The notes under the pieces were generated by a model. That model saw only the letters and a program-made list of their open reading frames with translations, did not search any database and had not been told where the DNA came from. A stretch of 64,000 nt of DNA, from contig NZ_BJNE01000002.1 of the NCBI RefSeq assembly GCF_006539525.1, forward strand, positions 62,001-126,000, given 5' to 3'. Below, in pieces: positions 42,853 to 52,366 of the stretch. A program made the position numbers and the translations under genes. The stretch comes from Glutamicibacter nicotianae. GTDB lineage: Bacteria > Actinomycetota > Actinomycetes > Actinomycetales > Micrococcaceae. How positions within the stretch are numbered: position 1 is the stretch's first letter; each line of letters opens with the position of its first letter.

Positions 42853-43653
42853 TTATCTGCCCAAGGTGGCCCGGGCCTGGCGCAGCAGCGGTTCGTCGAC
42901 CATCTGCCCCTCGAAGGCAAACACCCCTGGGTTCTCCTTGGCGGCGTCAAGGATCCGCCTCGCGCGGTCCAGTTCCGCTTCGGTGGGCGCAAACGCCTCG
43001 CGGATGACCGGCATCTGGTTGGGGTGGATCGAGGCTTTCGCCGCGAATCCCGAAGCCTTGGCATCGCGGGACTCTGCGCCTAGGCCTTCCAGGTCGGGGA
43101 TGTCCAGGTACACGGAATCAACGGCGGCTTTGCCGTGGGTGGCCGCATGCAGCAGCACCTGCGACCGCGCGAACCGCGCCACCTCGCGGTAGCTGCCGTC
43201 CTCTCCGCGCGAGGAGGTGCCGCCGAGCGAGGCGATCAAGTCTTCGGCGCCCCACATCAGTGCGACGACATTCGGCGCCTCGGCAATCTGTCCGGCATTG
43301 GTGATGCCCTTGGCAGTTTCGCATAGCGCCAGCACGTCGTATCCGGCCAACGCGGACGGATCCTCCGCGGACTCGCACTTGGGCAGCATCACGGTGCGGT
43401 AGGCGGTCTGCTCCAGCGCTTCGAAGTCCTTGGCGAAGTGCTCGCTGTCCACCGGGTTCACGCGCACAATCACCCGTTCGGGATCCAGCGGGGTCTCCAC
43501 CAAGGCTCTGCGGGCAGCGTCCTTGTTCGCGGGGGCCACCGCATCTTCCAGGTCGATGATGACCGCGTCGGCGCGCTGCGCCGCCTTGGCATAGCGCTCG
43601 GGCCGGTCGGCTGGGCAGAACAGCAGGGAAGGACCCATCAGGAAGCTAGCCAT
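42853..43653 (-). CDS. CitE-like HpcH/HpaI-family lyase
   Basis: The 266-residue protein has the CitE layout: GPSLLFCPADRPERYAKAAQ, ADAVIIDLEDAVAP, RVNPVDSE, VMLPKCES and a WGAEDLIASLGG block. The latter are the Mg- and CoA-binding residues of the family. In Mycobacterium the equivalent CitE gene beside accA1/accD1 and maoC encodes a beta-hydroxyacyl-CoA lyase of leucine catabolism. Here it overlaps the MaoC gene by eight bases in the same kind of operon, so cleavage of an HMG-CoA-type intermediate is the best guess. Confidence 0.87.
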   Translation of the reverse strand: MASFLMGPSLLFCPADRPERYAKAAQRADAVIIDLEDAVAPANKDAARRALVETPLDPERVIVRVNPVDSEHFAKDFEALEQTAYRTVMLPKCESAEDPSALAGYDVLALCETAKGITNAGQIAEAPNVVALMWGAEDLIASLGGTSSRGEDGSYREVARFARSQVLLHAATHGKAAVDSVYLDIPDLEGLGAESRDAKASGFAAKASIHPNQMPVIREAFAPTEAELDRARRILDAAKENPGVFAFEGQMVDEPLLRQARATLGR

Positions 43654-44170
43654 CGGTATTTTCCCCCTTGGCTTCCAGTGAGTCCTGGTGCGCTTGCCTG
43701 GTCCACATCAGGCAGGTGCGGGTGGCGGTTGCCACGATGTCGCCGTGCTGGTTGCGGCCGGTGTGCGTCATGGACGCCAGTCCCTGGCCGGGGCGCGACT
43801 TGGATTCGCGCAGTGCGGTGATCTCGGTTTCGGTGTAGAGCGTATCGCCGTGGAACATCGGGTGCGGGAACTTCACGTCGTTGATGCCCAGCTGCCCCAC
43901 GATGGTGCCTTCGGTCAGCTGGCCCACCGACTGGCCGATCATGGTGCTCAAGGTCAGCAGCGAGTTGACCAGCGGCTTGCCGAAGGGCTGGGTGGAAGCC
44001 CACGCGGCGTCCAGATGCAGGCCCTGGTTGTTCATGGTCATCGTCGTGAAGGCGACGTTGTCCGCTTCGGTCAGGGTGCGTCCGGGCTTGTGCACGTAGG
44101 TGGCGCCGAGCTGCAGCTCGTCGAAGTAGAGGCCGCGCTGCTCGACACGGTTGGGGGTTTGCTCGCTCAT
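43646..44170 (-). CDS. MaoC-family (R)-enoyl-CoA hydratase
   Basis: The 174-residue protein is a hot-dog-fold MaoC dehydratase: RTLTEADNVAFTTMTMNNQG, HLDAAWASTQPFGKPLVNSL, then KFPHPMFHGDTLYTETE. The catalytic Asp-His pair usually found in A-D-x-x-x-F and H-x-D is visible. Its start overlaps the carboxylase alpha stop by four bases. It probably hydrates the 3-methylglutaconyl-CoA-type product of the carboxylase. Confidence 0.88.
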   Translation of the reverse strand: MSEQTPNRVEQRGLYFDELQLGATYVHKPGRTLTEADNVAFTTMTMNNQGLHLDAAWASTQPFGKPLVNSLLTLSTMIGQSVGQLTEGTIVGQLGINDVKFPHPMFHGDTLYTETEITALRESKSRPGQGLASMTHTGRNQHGDIVATATRTCLMWTRQAHQDSLEAKGENTDG

Positions 44171-46224
44171 GCGTCCTGCTCCTGATGCTTCGCTTCGGTT
44201 GTGCCGGTTGGCTCGGTTGGTTCCACGGTGGCCACGACCTGCTTGGCCTTGACCAGATCCCCGGACTTCAGGCCGGTCATCCGCACGATGCCATCGGCGG
44301 GGGATAGGAGCTGGTGTTCCATTTTCATCGCCTCGATGCTCAGCAGCAGCTGGCCGGCGGCGACCTCATCGCCATCGGCAACCTGCACGCTGATCACGGT
44401 GCCGGGCATGGGGGATTCGACATGCGGGGAGAAGGTCCCGGACTCGATGGCGAGGGTGGCCAGGTGGCGTTCGAGGACTTCTTCGCGGGAAAGCTTGCGC
44501 ACCGCCGCGGTCCACCCGTCCTCGCACAGCCACAGCGTGCCGTCTTCGGCGAAGGCGTGCTGGAGTGCTGTGCGCTGGCCGTTGACGGACAGGGTTCCAT
44601 CCGGTTCCTGGCGCACAGTGAATTCTTCGCCGCCTACTCGCACCAAGCTGGCATCCTGTTCCCTGAGCAGCGCGGTCTTGCCCTCGGCCGCCTCGGCATC
44701 GAAGTACTGGATGCTGGCCCGGCGATGCTGGGCCCGCCAGCCATCGCGCAGGCCCCAGGGTGTTTTCGCCGCAGGAATCCGCTGGTCCTCAAGGTGCGCC
44801 GCCAGTGCCAGTTCGCGCTCGCTGATCTGGCGGAAGGCGAACTGGTCCAGCTTCCGCTCAATCAGGTTGGTGTCCAGGCGTCCGGCGGCCACATCCTCGT
44901 CGGCCAGCAGCAGCCGCAGGTACTCGCTGTTGGCCAGCACGCCCAGCACCACGGTGCCGGCCAGCGCCTGATCCAGCCGGACCAGCGCCTCGGTGCGGTC
45001 CTCGCCCCAGGCGATGAGCTTGGAGAGCATCGGGTCGTAGTGGGCGCTGATCTCCAAGCCGTCGCGCAGCGAGGAATCCACGCGGACATTCTCCGGCTCG
45101 CTCACGCGCAGCACGGTGCCCACCGAAGGCAGGAAGCCGGAGGACGGGTCCTCGGCGTAGAGCCGGGCCTCGATGGCATGGCCGCACAGCCCCACCTGGT
45201 CCTGGGTGAAGTCCAGCGCCTGGCCGGCCGCGATGCGCACCTGCCACTGCACCAGATCCAGTTTTTCCCCGTTGACCCGTACGACGTCCTCGGTGACCGG
45301 GTGCTCCACCTGCAGGCGGGTATTCATTTCCATGAAGAAGAACTCGTCGGGGTTCTGGTCGCTGACCAGGAACTCGACGGTGCCCGCGCCGACGTAGCCC
45401 ACGGACTGCGCGGCGGCTACCGCGGCGGCGCCGATGCGCTCGCGGATCTGCGCGCCGTGCTCCAGGTTCTCGAACAGCGGGGCCGGGGCTTCCTCGATGA
45501 CCTTCTGGTGGCGGCGCTGCAAGGAGCATTCGCGTTCGCCCAGATGCACGGTGTTCCCATGCGCGTCGGCCAGGATCTGCACCTCGATATGGCGCGGATT
45601 GCGCACCAGCCGCTCGAGGAACAGGGTGTCATCGCCAAACGCGCTGCGCGCGGTGCGCCGGGCGCTGGCCAGCGCCTCGGGCAGCTGCGCGGCGGATTCC
45701 ACCGCGAACATGCCCTTGCCGCCGCCACCGGCCGAGGGCTTGATCAGCAGCGGGAAGCCGACATCCGTGGCGGCCGCGAGCAGCTGCTCGTCGCCCAGGC
45801 CGGGTTCGGCGATGCCGGGAACCACCGGCACCTGGTGGGAGAGCACATGGTTCTTGGAGCGGATCTTGTCGCCCATCAGGTTGATCGAGTTCACCGGCGG
45901 TCCGATGAAGGTGATGCCGGCGGCTTCCAAGGCGCGGGCGAAGTCCACGTTCTCGGAGAGGAACCCGTAGCCCGGGTGGACCGCCTGGGCGCCGGTGCGC
46001 CTGCAGGCGGCGATCACCGCGTCGATATCCAGGTAGCTTTCATTGGCCGGGGCCGCGCCGATGCGCACCGCGCGGTCGGCTTCGGACACATGCAGGGCCC
46101 CGGCGTCGGCATCGGAGTACACGGCGACGGATTCGATGCCCAGGCGGCGCAGGGTGCGGATGATGCGCACCGCGATTTCCCCGCGGTTGGCGATCAGGAC
46201 GGTATCAAAGAGCTTGGCAGTCAT
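44167..46224 (-). CDS. Biotin-dependent acyl-CoA carboxylase alpha subunit (methylcrotonyl-CoA type)
   Basis: The 685-residue protein has the biotin carboxylase domain (VLIANRGEIAVRIIRT, the ATP-grasp loop KPSAGGGGKGM, FFMEMNTRLQVEHPVTE), a linker domain and the C-terminal biotinyl domain with EAMKMEH, the biotinylated lysine. It pairs with the beta subunit encoded upstream, 15 bases away. With MaoC, CitE and TetR genes the set fits 3-methylcrotonyl-CoA carboxylase of leucine breakdown (AccA1/LiuD). Geranyl- or propionyl-CoA are alternatives. Confidence 0.93.
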   Translation of the reverse strand: MTAKLFDTVLIANRGEIAVRIIRTLRRLGIESVAVYSDADAGALHVSEADRAVRIGAAPANESYLDIDAVIAACRRTGAQAVHPGYGFLSENVDFARALEAAGITFIGPPVNSINLMGDKIRSKNHVLSHQVPVVPGIAEPGLGDEQLLAAATDVGFPLLIKPSAGGGGKGMFAVESAAQLPEALASARRTARSAFGDDTLFLERLVRNPRHIEVQILADAHGNTVHLGERECSLQRRHQKVIEEAPAPLFENLEHGAQIRERIGAAAVAAAQSVGYVGAGTVEFLVSDQNPDEFFFMEMNTRLQVEHPVTEDVVRVNGEKLDLVQWQVRIAAGQALDFTQDQVGLCGHAIEARLYAEDPSSGFLPSVGTVLRVSEPENVRVDSSLRDGLEISAHYDPMLSKLIAWGEDRTEALVRLDQALAGTVVLGVLANSEYLRLLLADEDVAAGRLDTNLIERKLDQFAFRQISERELALAAHLEDQRIPAAKTPWGLRDGWRAQHRRASIQYFDAEAAEGKTALLREQDASLVRVGGEEFTVRQEPDGTLSVNGQRTALQHAFAEDGTLWLCEDGWTAAVRKLSREEVLERHLATLAIESGTFSPHVESPMPGTVISVQVADGDEVAAGQLLLSIEAMKMEHQLLSPADGIVRMTGLKSGDLVKAKQVVATVEPTEPTGTTEAKHQEQDA

Positions 46225-46239
46225 GGTTCTTTCCTCGCA

Positions 46240-47844
46240 CTACATCCGGAAGAGGCCGAAGCTGGTCTCCGGCAGTGGCTGGCGGGCGCAGACATCCAAG
46301 GCCAGGCCGAGCACCCGGCGGGTATCGGCCGGGTCGATGACCCCGTCGTCCCATAGCCTGGCGGTGGAATAGTAGGGGTTGCCTTGGGTTTCGTATTGCT
46401 CGCGGATTGGCGCCTTGAACGCTTCCTCTTCCTCATCGCTCCAGCTGCCGCCGGCCGCCTCGATCCCGTCGCGCTTGACCGTGGACAACACGGATGAAGC
46501 CTGGGCCCCGCCCATCACCGAGATCCGCGCGTTCGGCCACATCCACAGGAATCGCGGGGAGTAGGCCCGGCCGCACATCGAGTAGTTGCCGGCGCCGAAG
46601 GAGCCGCCGATGATCACGGTCAGCTTGGGAACCCGGGCGGTGGCCACCGCAGTGACCATCTTCGCCCCGTGCTTGGCAATGCCATCGGCCTCGTAGTCGC
46701 GGCCCACCATGAACCCCGCGAGGTTCTGCAGGAACAGCAACGGAATGCCGCGCTGGTCGCACAGCTCGATGAAGTGCGCGCCCTTCATCGCGGATTCCGA
46801 GAACAGCACGCCGTTATTGGCGATGATGCCCACCTGGTGGCCATGGATGCGCGCGAAGCCGGTGACCAGGGTGGTGCCGTATTCGGCCTTGAACTCGTGG
46901 AACTTGCTGGAATCGACGATGCGGGCGATGACCTCGTGCACGTCGTAGGGCGCGTTGACATCCACCGGCACCACGCCGGCCAGTTCGCTGCCCGGGTACA
47001 GCGGCTCGGCCACCTGCCCCTCGATGCCCCAGGCGGGGGCCGGGTTGGCCGGCAGGGTGGAGACGATATCGCGGATGATCATCAGCGCATGCTCGTCGTT
47101 CTCGGCCAGGTGGTCCACCACCCCGGAGGTCTTGGCATGCAGGTCGCCGCCGCCCAATTCCTCGGCCGTGACGATTTCCCCGATGGCAGCCTTCACCAGC
47201 GGCGGGCCGCCGAGGAAGATCGTGCCCTGGTTGCGCACGATCACCGTCTCGTCGCTCATCGCCGGCACGTAGGCGCCGCCGGCAGTGCAGGAGCCGAGCA
47301 CCGCTGCCAACTGCGGGATCTTGGCCGCCGAAAGCTGCGCCTGGTTGTAGAAGATGCGCCCGAAGTGCTCGCGGTCGGGGAACACCTCGTCCTGCATCGG
47401 CAGGAAGGCTCCGCCCGAATCCACCAGGTAGATGCACGGCAGGTTGTTCTCCAACGCAATTTCCTGGGCGCGCAGGTGCTTCTTGACCGTCATCGGGAAG
47501 TAGGTGCCGCCCTTGACCGTGGCGTCATTGGCGATGACCAGCACGTGCCGCCCATGCACCAGGCCGATGCCGGCAATTACTCCGGCACCGGGGCTCGCGC
47601 CGTCGTACATGTCCTCGGCGGCCAGCGGGGCGATTTCCAGGAACGGCGAACCGTCATCCAGCAGCGCGTCCACCCGCTCGCGGGGCAGCAGCTTGCCGCG
47701 ATCCACATGCCGTTGCCGGGACTTCTCGGAACCGCCACGGGCGGCGCGTTCCAGCCGTTCATGCAGTTCGGCCAGCAGCGGCGCCTGGTCGGCGGCGTTG
47801 CGTTCGAACTGCTCGGGGTTCAGTTGGGAGGAAAGGGTCTTCAC
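46240..47844 (-). CDS. Acyl-CoA carboxylase beta subunit (methylcrotonyl-CoA type)
   Basis: The 534-residue carboxyltransferase has [60 protein letters not shown], a second crotonase half with [17 protein letters not shown], and the closing [11 protein letters not shown]. The pattern matches MccB/LiuB/AccD1. It starts with GTG four bases after the TetR gene and leads directly to the alpha subunit. Confidence 0.93.
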   Translation of the reverse strand: MKTLSSQLNPEQFERNAADQAPLLAELHERLERAARGGSEKSRQRHVDRGKLLPRERVDALLDDGSPFLEIAPLAAEDMYDGASPGAGVIAGIGLVHGRHVLVIANDATVKGGTYFPMTVKKHLRAQEIALENNLPCIYLVDSGGAFLPMQDEVFPDREHFGRIFYNQAQLSAAKIPQLAAVLGSCTAGGAYVPAMSDETVIVRNQGTIFLGGPPLVKAAIGEIVTAEELGGGDLHAKTSGVVDHLAENDEHALMIIRDIVSTLPANPAPAWGIEGQVAEPLYPGSELAGVVPVDVNAPYDVHEVIARIVDSSKFHEFKAEYGTTLVTGFARIHGHQVGIIANNGVLFSESAMKGAHFIELCDQRGIPLLFLQNLAGFMVGRDYEADGIAKHGAKMVTAVATARVPKLTVIIGGSFGAGNYSMCGRAYSPRFLWMWPNARISVMGGAQASSVLSTVKRDGIEAAGGSWSDEEEEAFKAPIREQYETQGNPYYSTARLWDDGVIDPADTRRVLGLALDVCARQPLPETSFGLFRM

Positions 47845-47848
47845 GAAG

Positions 47849-48484
47849 TCAGTCCTTGCTGGTCGGTTCGCTGGCGATTACCTGGGGTACGGGCAGCTGC
47901 TGCGGTGGCAGCGGGAATTCGTCGGGTACCGCGAGGATGCGCATGGCCAGGGAGATGAAGTTCAGCTGCACCTCGGCCAGCGAGAGCCGGCCATCTGGGC
48001 GGTACCAGTGCGAGACGCCGGTGCCCATTTCCATCAGTGCCAGGCGTGCGATGCCCAGGTCCGCGGTGCTGAAGCTTCCCTGGCGCTCGCCGGCCTGCAG
48101 CGCGTCGGCGAAGAGCTGCTCGTAGGCATCGCGCAGCGCCTGCATCTGCTTGCGGGCGGCGGGCGACAGCGCGCGCATCTCGTATTCGGTGACGCGTGCG
48201 GTGCTGGGGTTGGTGGCGGTGAATCCGACGTGGAAGGCGACGAGCAAAGCAAGCTGGCGCACCGGGTCGGTGCTGCCGTCCAGCGCCTGCTTGGCGCCGG
48301 AGATCATGGCGGACAGGCAGTCGTTCATGATGCCCAGCAGCAGGTCTTCCTTGCCGCCGACGTAGTGGTAGAGGGTGGCCGAGTTCAGTCCCACGGCGCT
48401 GCCCAGTTCGCGGATGCCCGTGGCGGCGAAGCCGCGCTGGGCAAAGCAGGCTACGGCTGCTTGCTGGACCTTTCCAAGTTCCAT
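47849..48484 (-). CDS. TetR/AcrR-family regulator of the acyl-CoA operon
   Basis: The 211-residue protein has a TetR helix-turn-helix, [20 protein letters not shown] and [20 protein letters not shown], and a larger ligand domain. The ATG at 48484 has AAGGTGG five bases before it. It is the first gene of the carboxylase operon, so it likely represses the operon until an acyl-CoA intermediate accumulates. A palindrome 29 bases upstream is a candidate operator. Confidence 0.9.
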   Translation of the reverse strand: MELGKVQQAAVACFAQRGFAATGIRELGSAVGLNSATLYHYVGGKEDLLLGIMNDCLSAMISGAKQALDGSTDPVRQLALLVAFHVGFTATNPSTARVTEYEMRALSPAARKQMQALRDAYEQLFADALQAGERQGSFSTADLGIARLALMEMGTGVSHWYRPDGRLSLAEVQLNFISLAMRILAVPDEFPLPPQQLPVPQVIASEPTSKD

Positions 48485-48512
48485 GGACACCACCTTGTGA
48501 CTCAAAAGCCAA

Positions 48513-48524
48513 TCAATCGATTGA
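48513..48524. promoter_or_regulatory. Palindrome upstream of the TetR gene
   Basis: TCAATCGATTGA is a perfect 12-bp palindrome 29 bases before the TetR start codon, a usual place for an autoregulatory operator. Confidence 0.45.
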
Positions 48525-48713
48525 CAGTCCCCATCCAACCGAAGAACGGCTGTGGTGTCAATCACAGCCTCCTGTTGCCGGCATATTAAATCTCGCCGAA
48601 ATATGACGCCTGCTATTCATGAATCAAATGCATAACACTAGACTGCTTGATGTTATTTACTAACAAGCTATAGATAATCCGACTTTTCAGCTCGTCAGAC
48701 GCCACAGGAAGGC

Positions 48714-49496
48714 ATGATGCCCCAACCCGAATCAGCAACCCCCAAATGCAACGATGCAACCTCGACCGGCCCTTCGCGCCGCGGTCTGCTCGCCGGCGCC
48801 TCCGGGCTCATTGCCCTGGCCGGACTGGCGGCCTGCGCTTCGCCGCAGGCCTCCGACGCGGACCGCGCGCATCTGGCCGACCCCGCGCGGACCCCCGACG
48901 AAGTGCTGCAGGTGCTGCGCGCCGGAAACCAGCGCTATTGCGCCGGCAAGCCGGAGCACCCCAACCAGGCAATTGACCGGCGCAGCGAGCAAGCCGAGCA
49001 CCAGAGCCCCTTCGCCTTGATTCACGGCTGCGTGGATTCCCGCGTCACCCCCGAGCTCCTGTTCGACCAGGGGATTGGAGACCTGTTCGTCACCCGGACA
49101 GCCGGTGCCGTGCTCGATGACACCTTGGTGGGCAGCATGGAATTCGCTGTCTCCAGTCCGTATTCGGTACCGCTGCTGGTGATCCTCGGGCACACCGCCT
49201 GCGGCGCGGTGACGGGCACGTTGAAGGCGATGGAGAAAGATGCCGGGAACCCGCAGTTGCCCGGGGAGATGGAAGACTTCGCAGCTCAGATTGCACCCGT
49301 AGCCCGCACAGCAGGAGTCGAGGGATCGGGAAGCGAAGCGGTGGACACGGTGGTGCAGGCCAATGCCCGAGCCGTGGTTGAGCAGCTGCTCGAGCGCTCT
49401 GCCATCATCCGCAAGGCGGTGGAAGAACAGCGGACCCGGGTGGTGCCGGCGGTCTACGACCTGGAGACCGGAGAGGTGAGCTGGCTGGAGGGCTGA
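48714..49496 (+). CDS. Exported beta-carbonic anhydrase with Tat and lipoprotein signals
   Basis: The 260-residue protein has a twin-arginine signal (TGPSRRGLLAGASGLIALAG) running into a lipobox LAAC, then a beta-carbonic anhydrase domain. Zinc-site motifs are present: HGCVDSRV (Cys, Asp, Arg) and LGHTACGAVTG (His, Cys). It should interconvert CO2 and bicarbonate outside the membrane after folding in the cytoplasm. A short AT-rich stretch precedes it. No bicarbonate transporter is adjacent, but a SulP protein is encoded elsewhere in the window. Confidence 0.88.
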   Translation: MMPQPESATPKCNDATSTGPSRRGLLAGASGLIALAGLAACASPQASDADRAHLADPARTPDEVLQVLRAGNQRYCAGKPEHPNQAIDRRSEQAEHQSPFALIHGCVDSRVTPELLFDQGIGDLFVTRTAGAVLDDTLVGSMEFAVSSPYSVPLLVILGHTACGAVTGTLKAMEKDAGNPQLPGEMEDFAAQIAPVARTAGVEGSGSEAVDTVVQANARAVVEQLLERSAIIRKAVEEQRTRVVPAVYDLETGEVSWLEG

Positions 49497-49635
49497 CCAT
49501 CCGGAGAAATCCAACTCCCGGGCTTATCGGCACGGTGCCGCCATTGAGTCGCAGCGGCACTGGTACTCTCGACGCTGGATGCCATTGCAGCATTCGCCAG
49601 TGATCAGTCCGCAGTCAGCTGCGGTGAAAGGCCCC

Positions 49636-50856
49636 ATGACAGCCACCGAATCCAGTGCAAACTCCCGCGCCCGTGCAGCAGTCGCTGCCCTGTTCCTCAC
49701 CAATGGAGCGCTTTTTGCCAATATGGCGCCGCGTCTTCCCGAGTTGAAGCGGGAACTGGGATTGGACACCGCAAGCTACGGCTTGCTGGTTACGGCGTGG
49801 CCCGTCGGGGCGATCCTTGCCGGGTTGGCCGCCGGTACGCTGGTGCGCCGATTCGGTTCCGCGCAAGTTGCCGTCTTCGGCACGATGGCTACCGGTGCGG
49901 CATTGCTCGCCGCCGGCAGCGCCCCGGAGGTGCCCTGGGTGGTGCTGGCTTTCGCCGTGGGCGGTGCCATGGACTCGATTACCGATGTCGGGCAGAACGC
50001 GCACGGCCTGGTGGTGCAACGGCGTTATGGGCGTTCGATCTTGAACTCCTTCCACGCCTTGTGGTCTGTCGGAGCGGTGCTTGGCGGATTGATGGCCGCC
50101 GGGGCGATTCAGCTGAACCTGGCGCTGCCGGTGCATTTGGGCATATCGATGGCGCTGTTCGCCGTGGTGGCGCTGATCGCATTGAAATTCTGCCTTCCCC
50201 GGTCGGCTGAGCAGGCGGCCATCGAACCCGTTGAGCCGCCGGCTGCCGAGGCCATCCGGACCGCGCGCCCAGCAGGGTCCCGCGGCCGGCTGCTGCTGAT
50301 GATGAGCGCCTTGGTCTTGATCTCCGTGGCTGGAGTGATGGTCGAGGATGCCGGAAATTCCTGGTCGACACTGTATCTGGGCGAGCTCGGGGCACCAGCG
50401 GCACTGGCGGCCAGCGGGTTCATCGCCTTGGTTGGCGCCCAGTTCGTTGGCCGGATCCTCGGCGATGGGATGGTCAACCGCTTTGGACAGCGCCGCATGG
50501 CCCAGTTCGGCGGCGCGCTGATAGCGCTCGGCATGGGCTTGGCGTTGCTGTTCCCCAGCGTGCCGGGCACATTGCTGGGTTTCGCGGCGGCTGGATTCGG
50601 CTCGGCAACTCTGGTCCCGGCGGTAATGGACCAAGCCGACAAGCTCCCTGGCCTGTCCCCGGGAACTGGCCTGAGCATTGTCTCCTGGCTCATGCGATTG
50701 GGCTTCTTGCTCTCGCCGCCACTGGTCGGATTCCTTGCCGAGAATGTCGGGTTGCGGCTGGCGCTGCTGGTTTTCCCCATTGCGGGTCTGATAGTGCTGA
50801 TTTGCTCGCCGGTGCTGCGCGGAAAGAAATCACCTGAGGACGGGGACGTGCAGTAA
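49636..50856 (+). CDS. MFS transporter, sugar/export type
   Basis: The 406-residue protein has twelve helices. It includes LTNGALFANMAPRLPELKRE, GTLVRRFGSAQVAVFGTMA, and a DVGQNAHGLVVQRRYGRSI segment with LNSFHALWSVGAVLGGLMAA, typical of FucP/YbjJ-like MFS proteins. GAAAGG precedes the ATG at 49636. Substrate unknown. Confidence 0.82.
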   Translation: MTATESSANSRARAAVAALFLTNGALFANMAPRLPELKRELGLDTASYGLLVTAWPVGAILAGLAAGTLVRRFGSAQVAVFGTMATGAALLAAGSAPEVPWVVLAFAVGGAMDSITDVGQNAHGLVVQRRYGRSILNSFHALWSVGAVLGGLMAAGAIQLNLALPVHLGISMALFAVVALIALKFCLPRSAEQAAIEPVEPPAAEAIRTARPAGSRGRLLLMMSALVLISVAGVMVEDAGNSWSTLYLGELGAPAALAASGFIALVGAQFVGRILGDGMVNRFGQRRMAQFGGALIALGMGLALLFPSVPGTLLGFAAAGFGSATLVPAVMDQADKLPGLSPGTGLSIVSWLMRLGFLLSPPLVGFLAENVGLRLALLVFPIAGLIVLICSPVLRGKKSPEDGDVQ

Positions 50857-50906
50857 AGCGGTCGCGACTAGCGCTCATCTCGAATACCTGCGGATAGGCT
50901 TGGAGC

Positions 50907-51500
50907 ATGGAAGATGCGCTGAAGAAGATCAGCTGGCCGGTACGCACCGAGCGGCTGAGCTTGCGCCGGGTGACGCCGGATGATGTGGAAGCAATCTGGC
51001 GCTACCGGCAGCTTGCTGAAGTTACGCAGTGGATCACCGCTGGTCCTGGGACACTGGAAGATTTCCGCGCCATGTTCTTCGCGAAGGACTATCCGCTGAA
51101 GGATCTGGCCGTGGAACTGGATGCCGGCCAGGGGACCGAGCTGATTGGCACGGTCATGCTGAATATCGTGGATGGCTGGGGCCAAAGCGAAGTTGAGCAG
51201 AGTGCCAAAGGCGTTGAGGGAAACCTCGGCTGGAGCTTCGACCCGGCCTACGGCGGCAAGGGCTACGCCACCGAAGCCATCCGTGCTGCCATCGGCCTGT
51301 GCTTCGGCCCACTGGGCCTGCACCGGGTTACTGCCGAATGCTTCGCCGCCAATGAGCCATCGTGGAGATTGATGGAGCGCTTGGGGATGCGCAAGGAATT
51401 CCATGGCCGCAAGGACAGTCTGCACCGCAGCGGGGAATGGATGGATTCCATGGCCTATGCGCTGTTGGCCGAGGAATGGACGGACTCGACTTCCTGCTGA
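50907..51500 (+). CDS. GNAT acetyltransferase, RimJ/RimL-like
   Basis: The 197-residue protein has RTERLSLRRVTPDDVEAIWR and the acetyl-CoA-binding region GWSFDPAYGGKGYATEAIRA followed by FAANEPSWRLMERLGMRKEF. This is the RimJ/RimL branch of GNAT enzymes, which acetylate protein N-termini or small amines. It is a single gene with a terminator at 51551-51592. Confidence 0.88.
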   Translation: MEDALKKISWPVRTERLSLRRVTPDDVEAIWRYRQLAEVTQWITAGPGTLEDFRAMFFAKDYPLKDLAVELDAGQGTELIGTVMLNIVDGWGQSEVEQSAKGVEGNLGWSFDPAYGGKGYATEAIRAAIGLCFGPLGLHRVTAECFAANEPSWRLMERLGMRKEFHGRKDSLHRSGEWMDSMAYALLAEEWTDSTSC

Positions 51501-51550
51501 AGGTGCTCTTCGAGTTTTAGCATGGGAACCTCATCAAAGTTGCCGCGACA

Positions 51551-51592
51551 CAGCAAGACCCCGTGACCACTGACGGTCATGGGGTCTTGCTG
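51551..51592. terminator. Bidirectional terminator hairpin
   Basis: An 18-bp stem (arm CAGCAAGACCCCGTGACC) with one G-U pair lies between the converging GNAT and siderophore ATPase genes. Confidence 0.85.
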
Positions 51593-51610
51593 TACTGAAA
51601 TTTCGCGAAC

Positions 51611-52366
51611 TCAGTAGTACACCGCCAGCGGGCCATTGGGGCCCGGAACGACGTTGACTGGGGTCTCGAAAACTTCGCTGAGGATTTCGTCCTGCATGAT
51701 CTGCGCTGGGGTGCCGAAGTGCACCACCTTGCCCTGCTTCATGGCGCAGATGTAGTCCGCGTAGTGCCCGGCGAAATTGATGTCGTGCAGCACGATCACG
51801 ATGGTGCGGTTCAGCTCGCGGGCGGCACGCTGCAGGTGCTGCATCATCACCACTGAGTGCTTCATGTCCAGGTTGTTCAGCGGCTCATCGAGCAGCACCG
51901 TATCGGTGTCCTGGGCCAGGACCATGGCCACATAAGCGCGCTGGCGCTGGCCGCCGGAGAGCTCATCGAGGTAGCGGGCTTCCAGTTCGCCCAGATCCAG
52001 GAAGTCGATGGAGCGCGAGATGATCTCTTCATCGGCCTGGGTCAGCCGGCCCTTGGAGTGCGGGTAGCGGCCGAAGCCCACCAGCTGGCGCACGGTCAGG
52101 CGGGTGACGAAGTGGTTCTCCTGTCGCAGGATCGAGACGATCTTGGCCAGGTCCTTGGAATTGGTCTTGGACACGTCGTAGCCGGAGACCTCGATGGAGC
52201 CCTGGTCGATGCCCAGCAGGCGCCCGACCATGGTGAGCATGGTGGACTTGCCAGCTCCGTTCGGGCCAACCAGCGCGGTGATCCCGCCGGTGGGGATTTC
52301 CAAGCTGACCGGGCCGATGGAGACCGTGGAGCTGTACTGCTTGCTGACGGAATTGAGGGTAATCAC
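51611..52366 (-). CDS. Siderophore ABC transporter ATPase
   Basis: The 251-residue ATPase has Walker A GPNGAGKST, signature LSGGQRQRAYVA, Walker B DTVLLDEPLNNLD and the switch histidine in IVIVLHDINFAGHYAD. It groups with FecE/FepC iron-siderophore ATPases. The start overlaps the stop of the permease gene by four bases. It is the last gene of the operon. Confidence 0.92.
   Translation of the reverse strand: MITLNSVSKQYSSTVSIGPVSLEIPTGGITALVGPNGAGKSTMLTMVGRLLGIDQGSIEVSGYDVSKTNSKDLAKIVSILRQENHFVTRLTVRQLVGFGRYPHSKGRLTQADEEIISRSIDFLDLGELEARYLDELSGGQRQRAYVAMVLAQDTDTVLLDEPLNNLDMKHSVVMMQHLQRAARELNRTIVIVLHDINFAGHYADYICAMKQGKVVHFGTPAQIMQDEILSEVFETPVNVVPGPNGPLAVYY

Noticed and set aside
44314-46356. 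680-residue plus-strand open frame
   Set aside because: It is antisense to the biotin carboxylase gene, with no domain or start signal.
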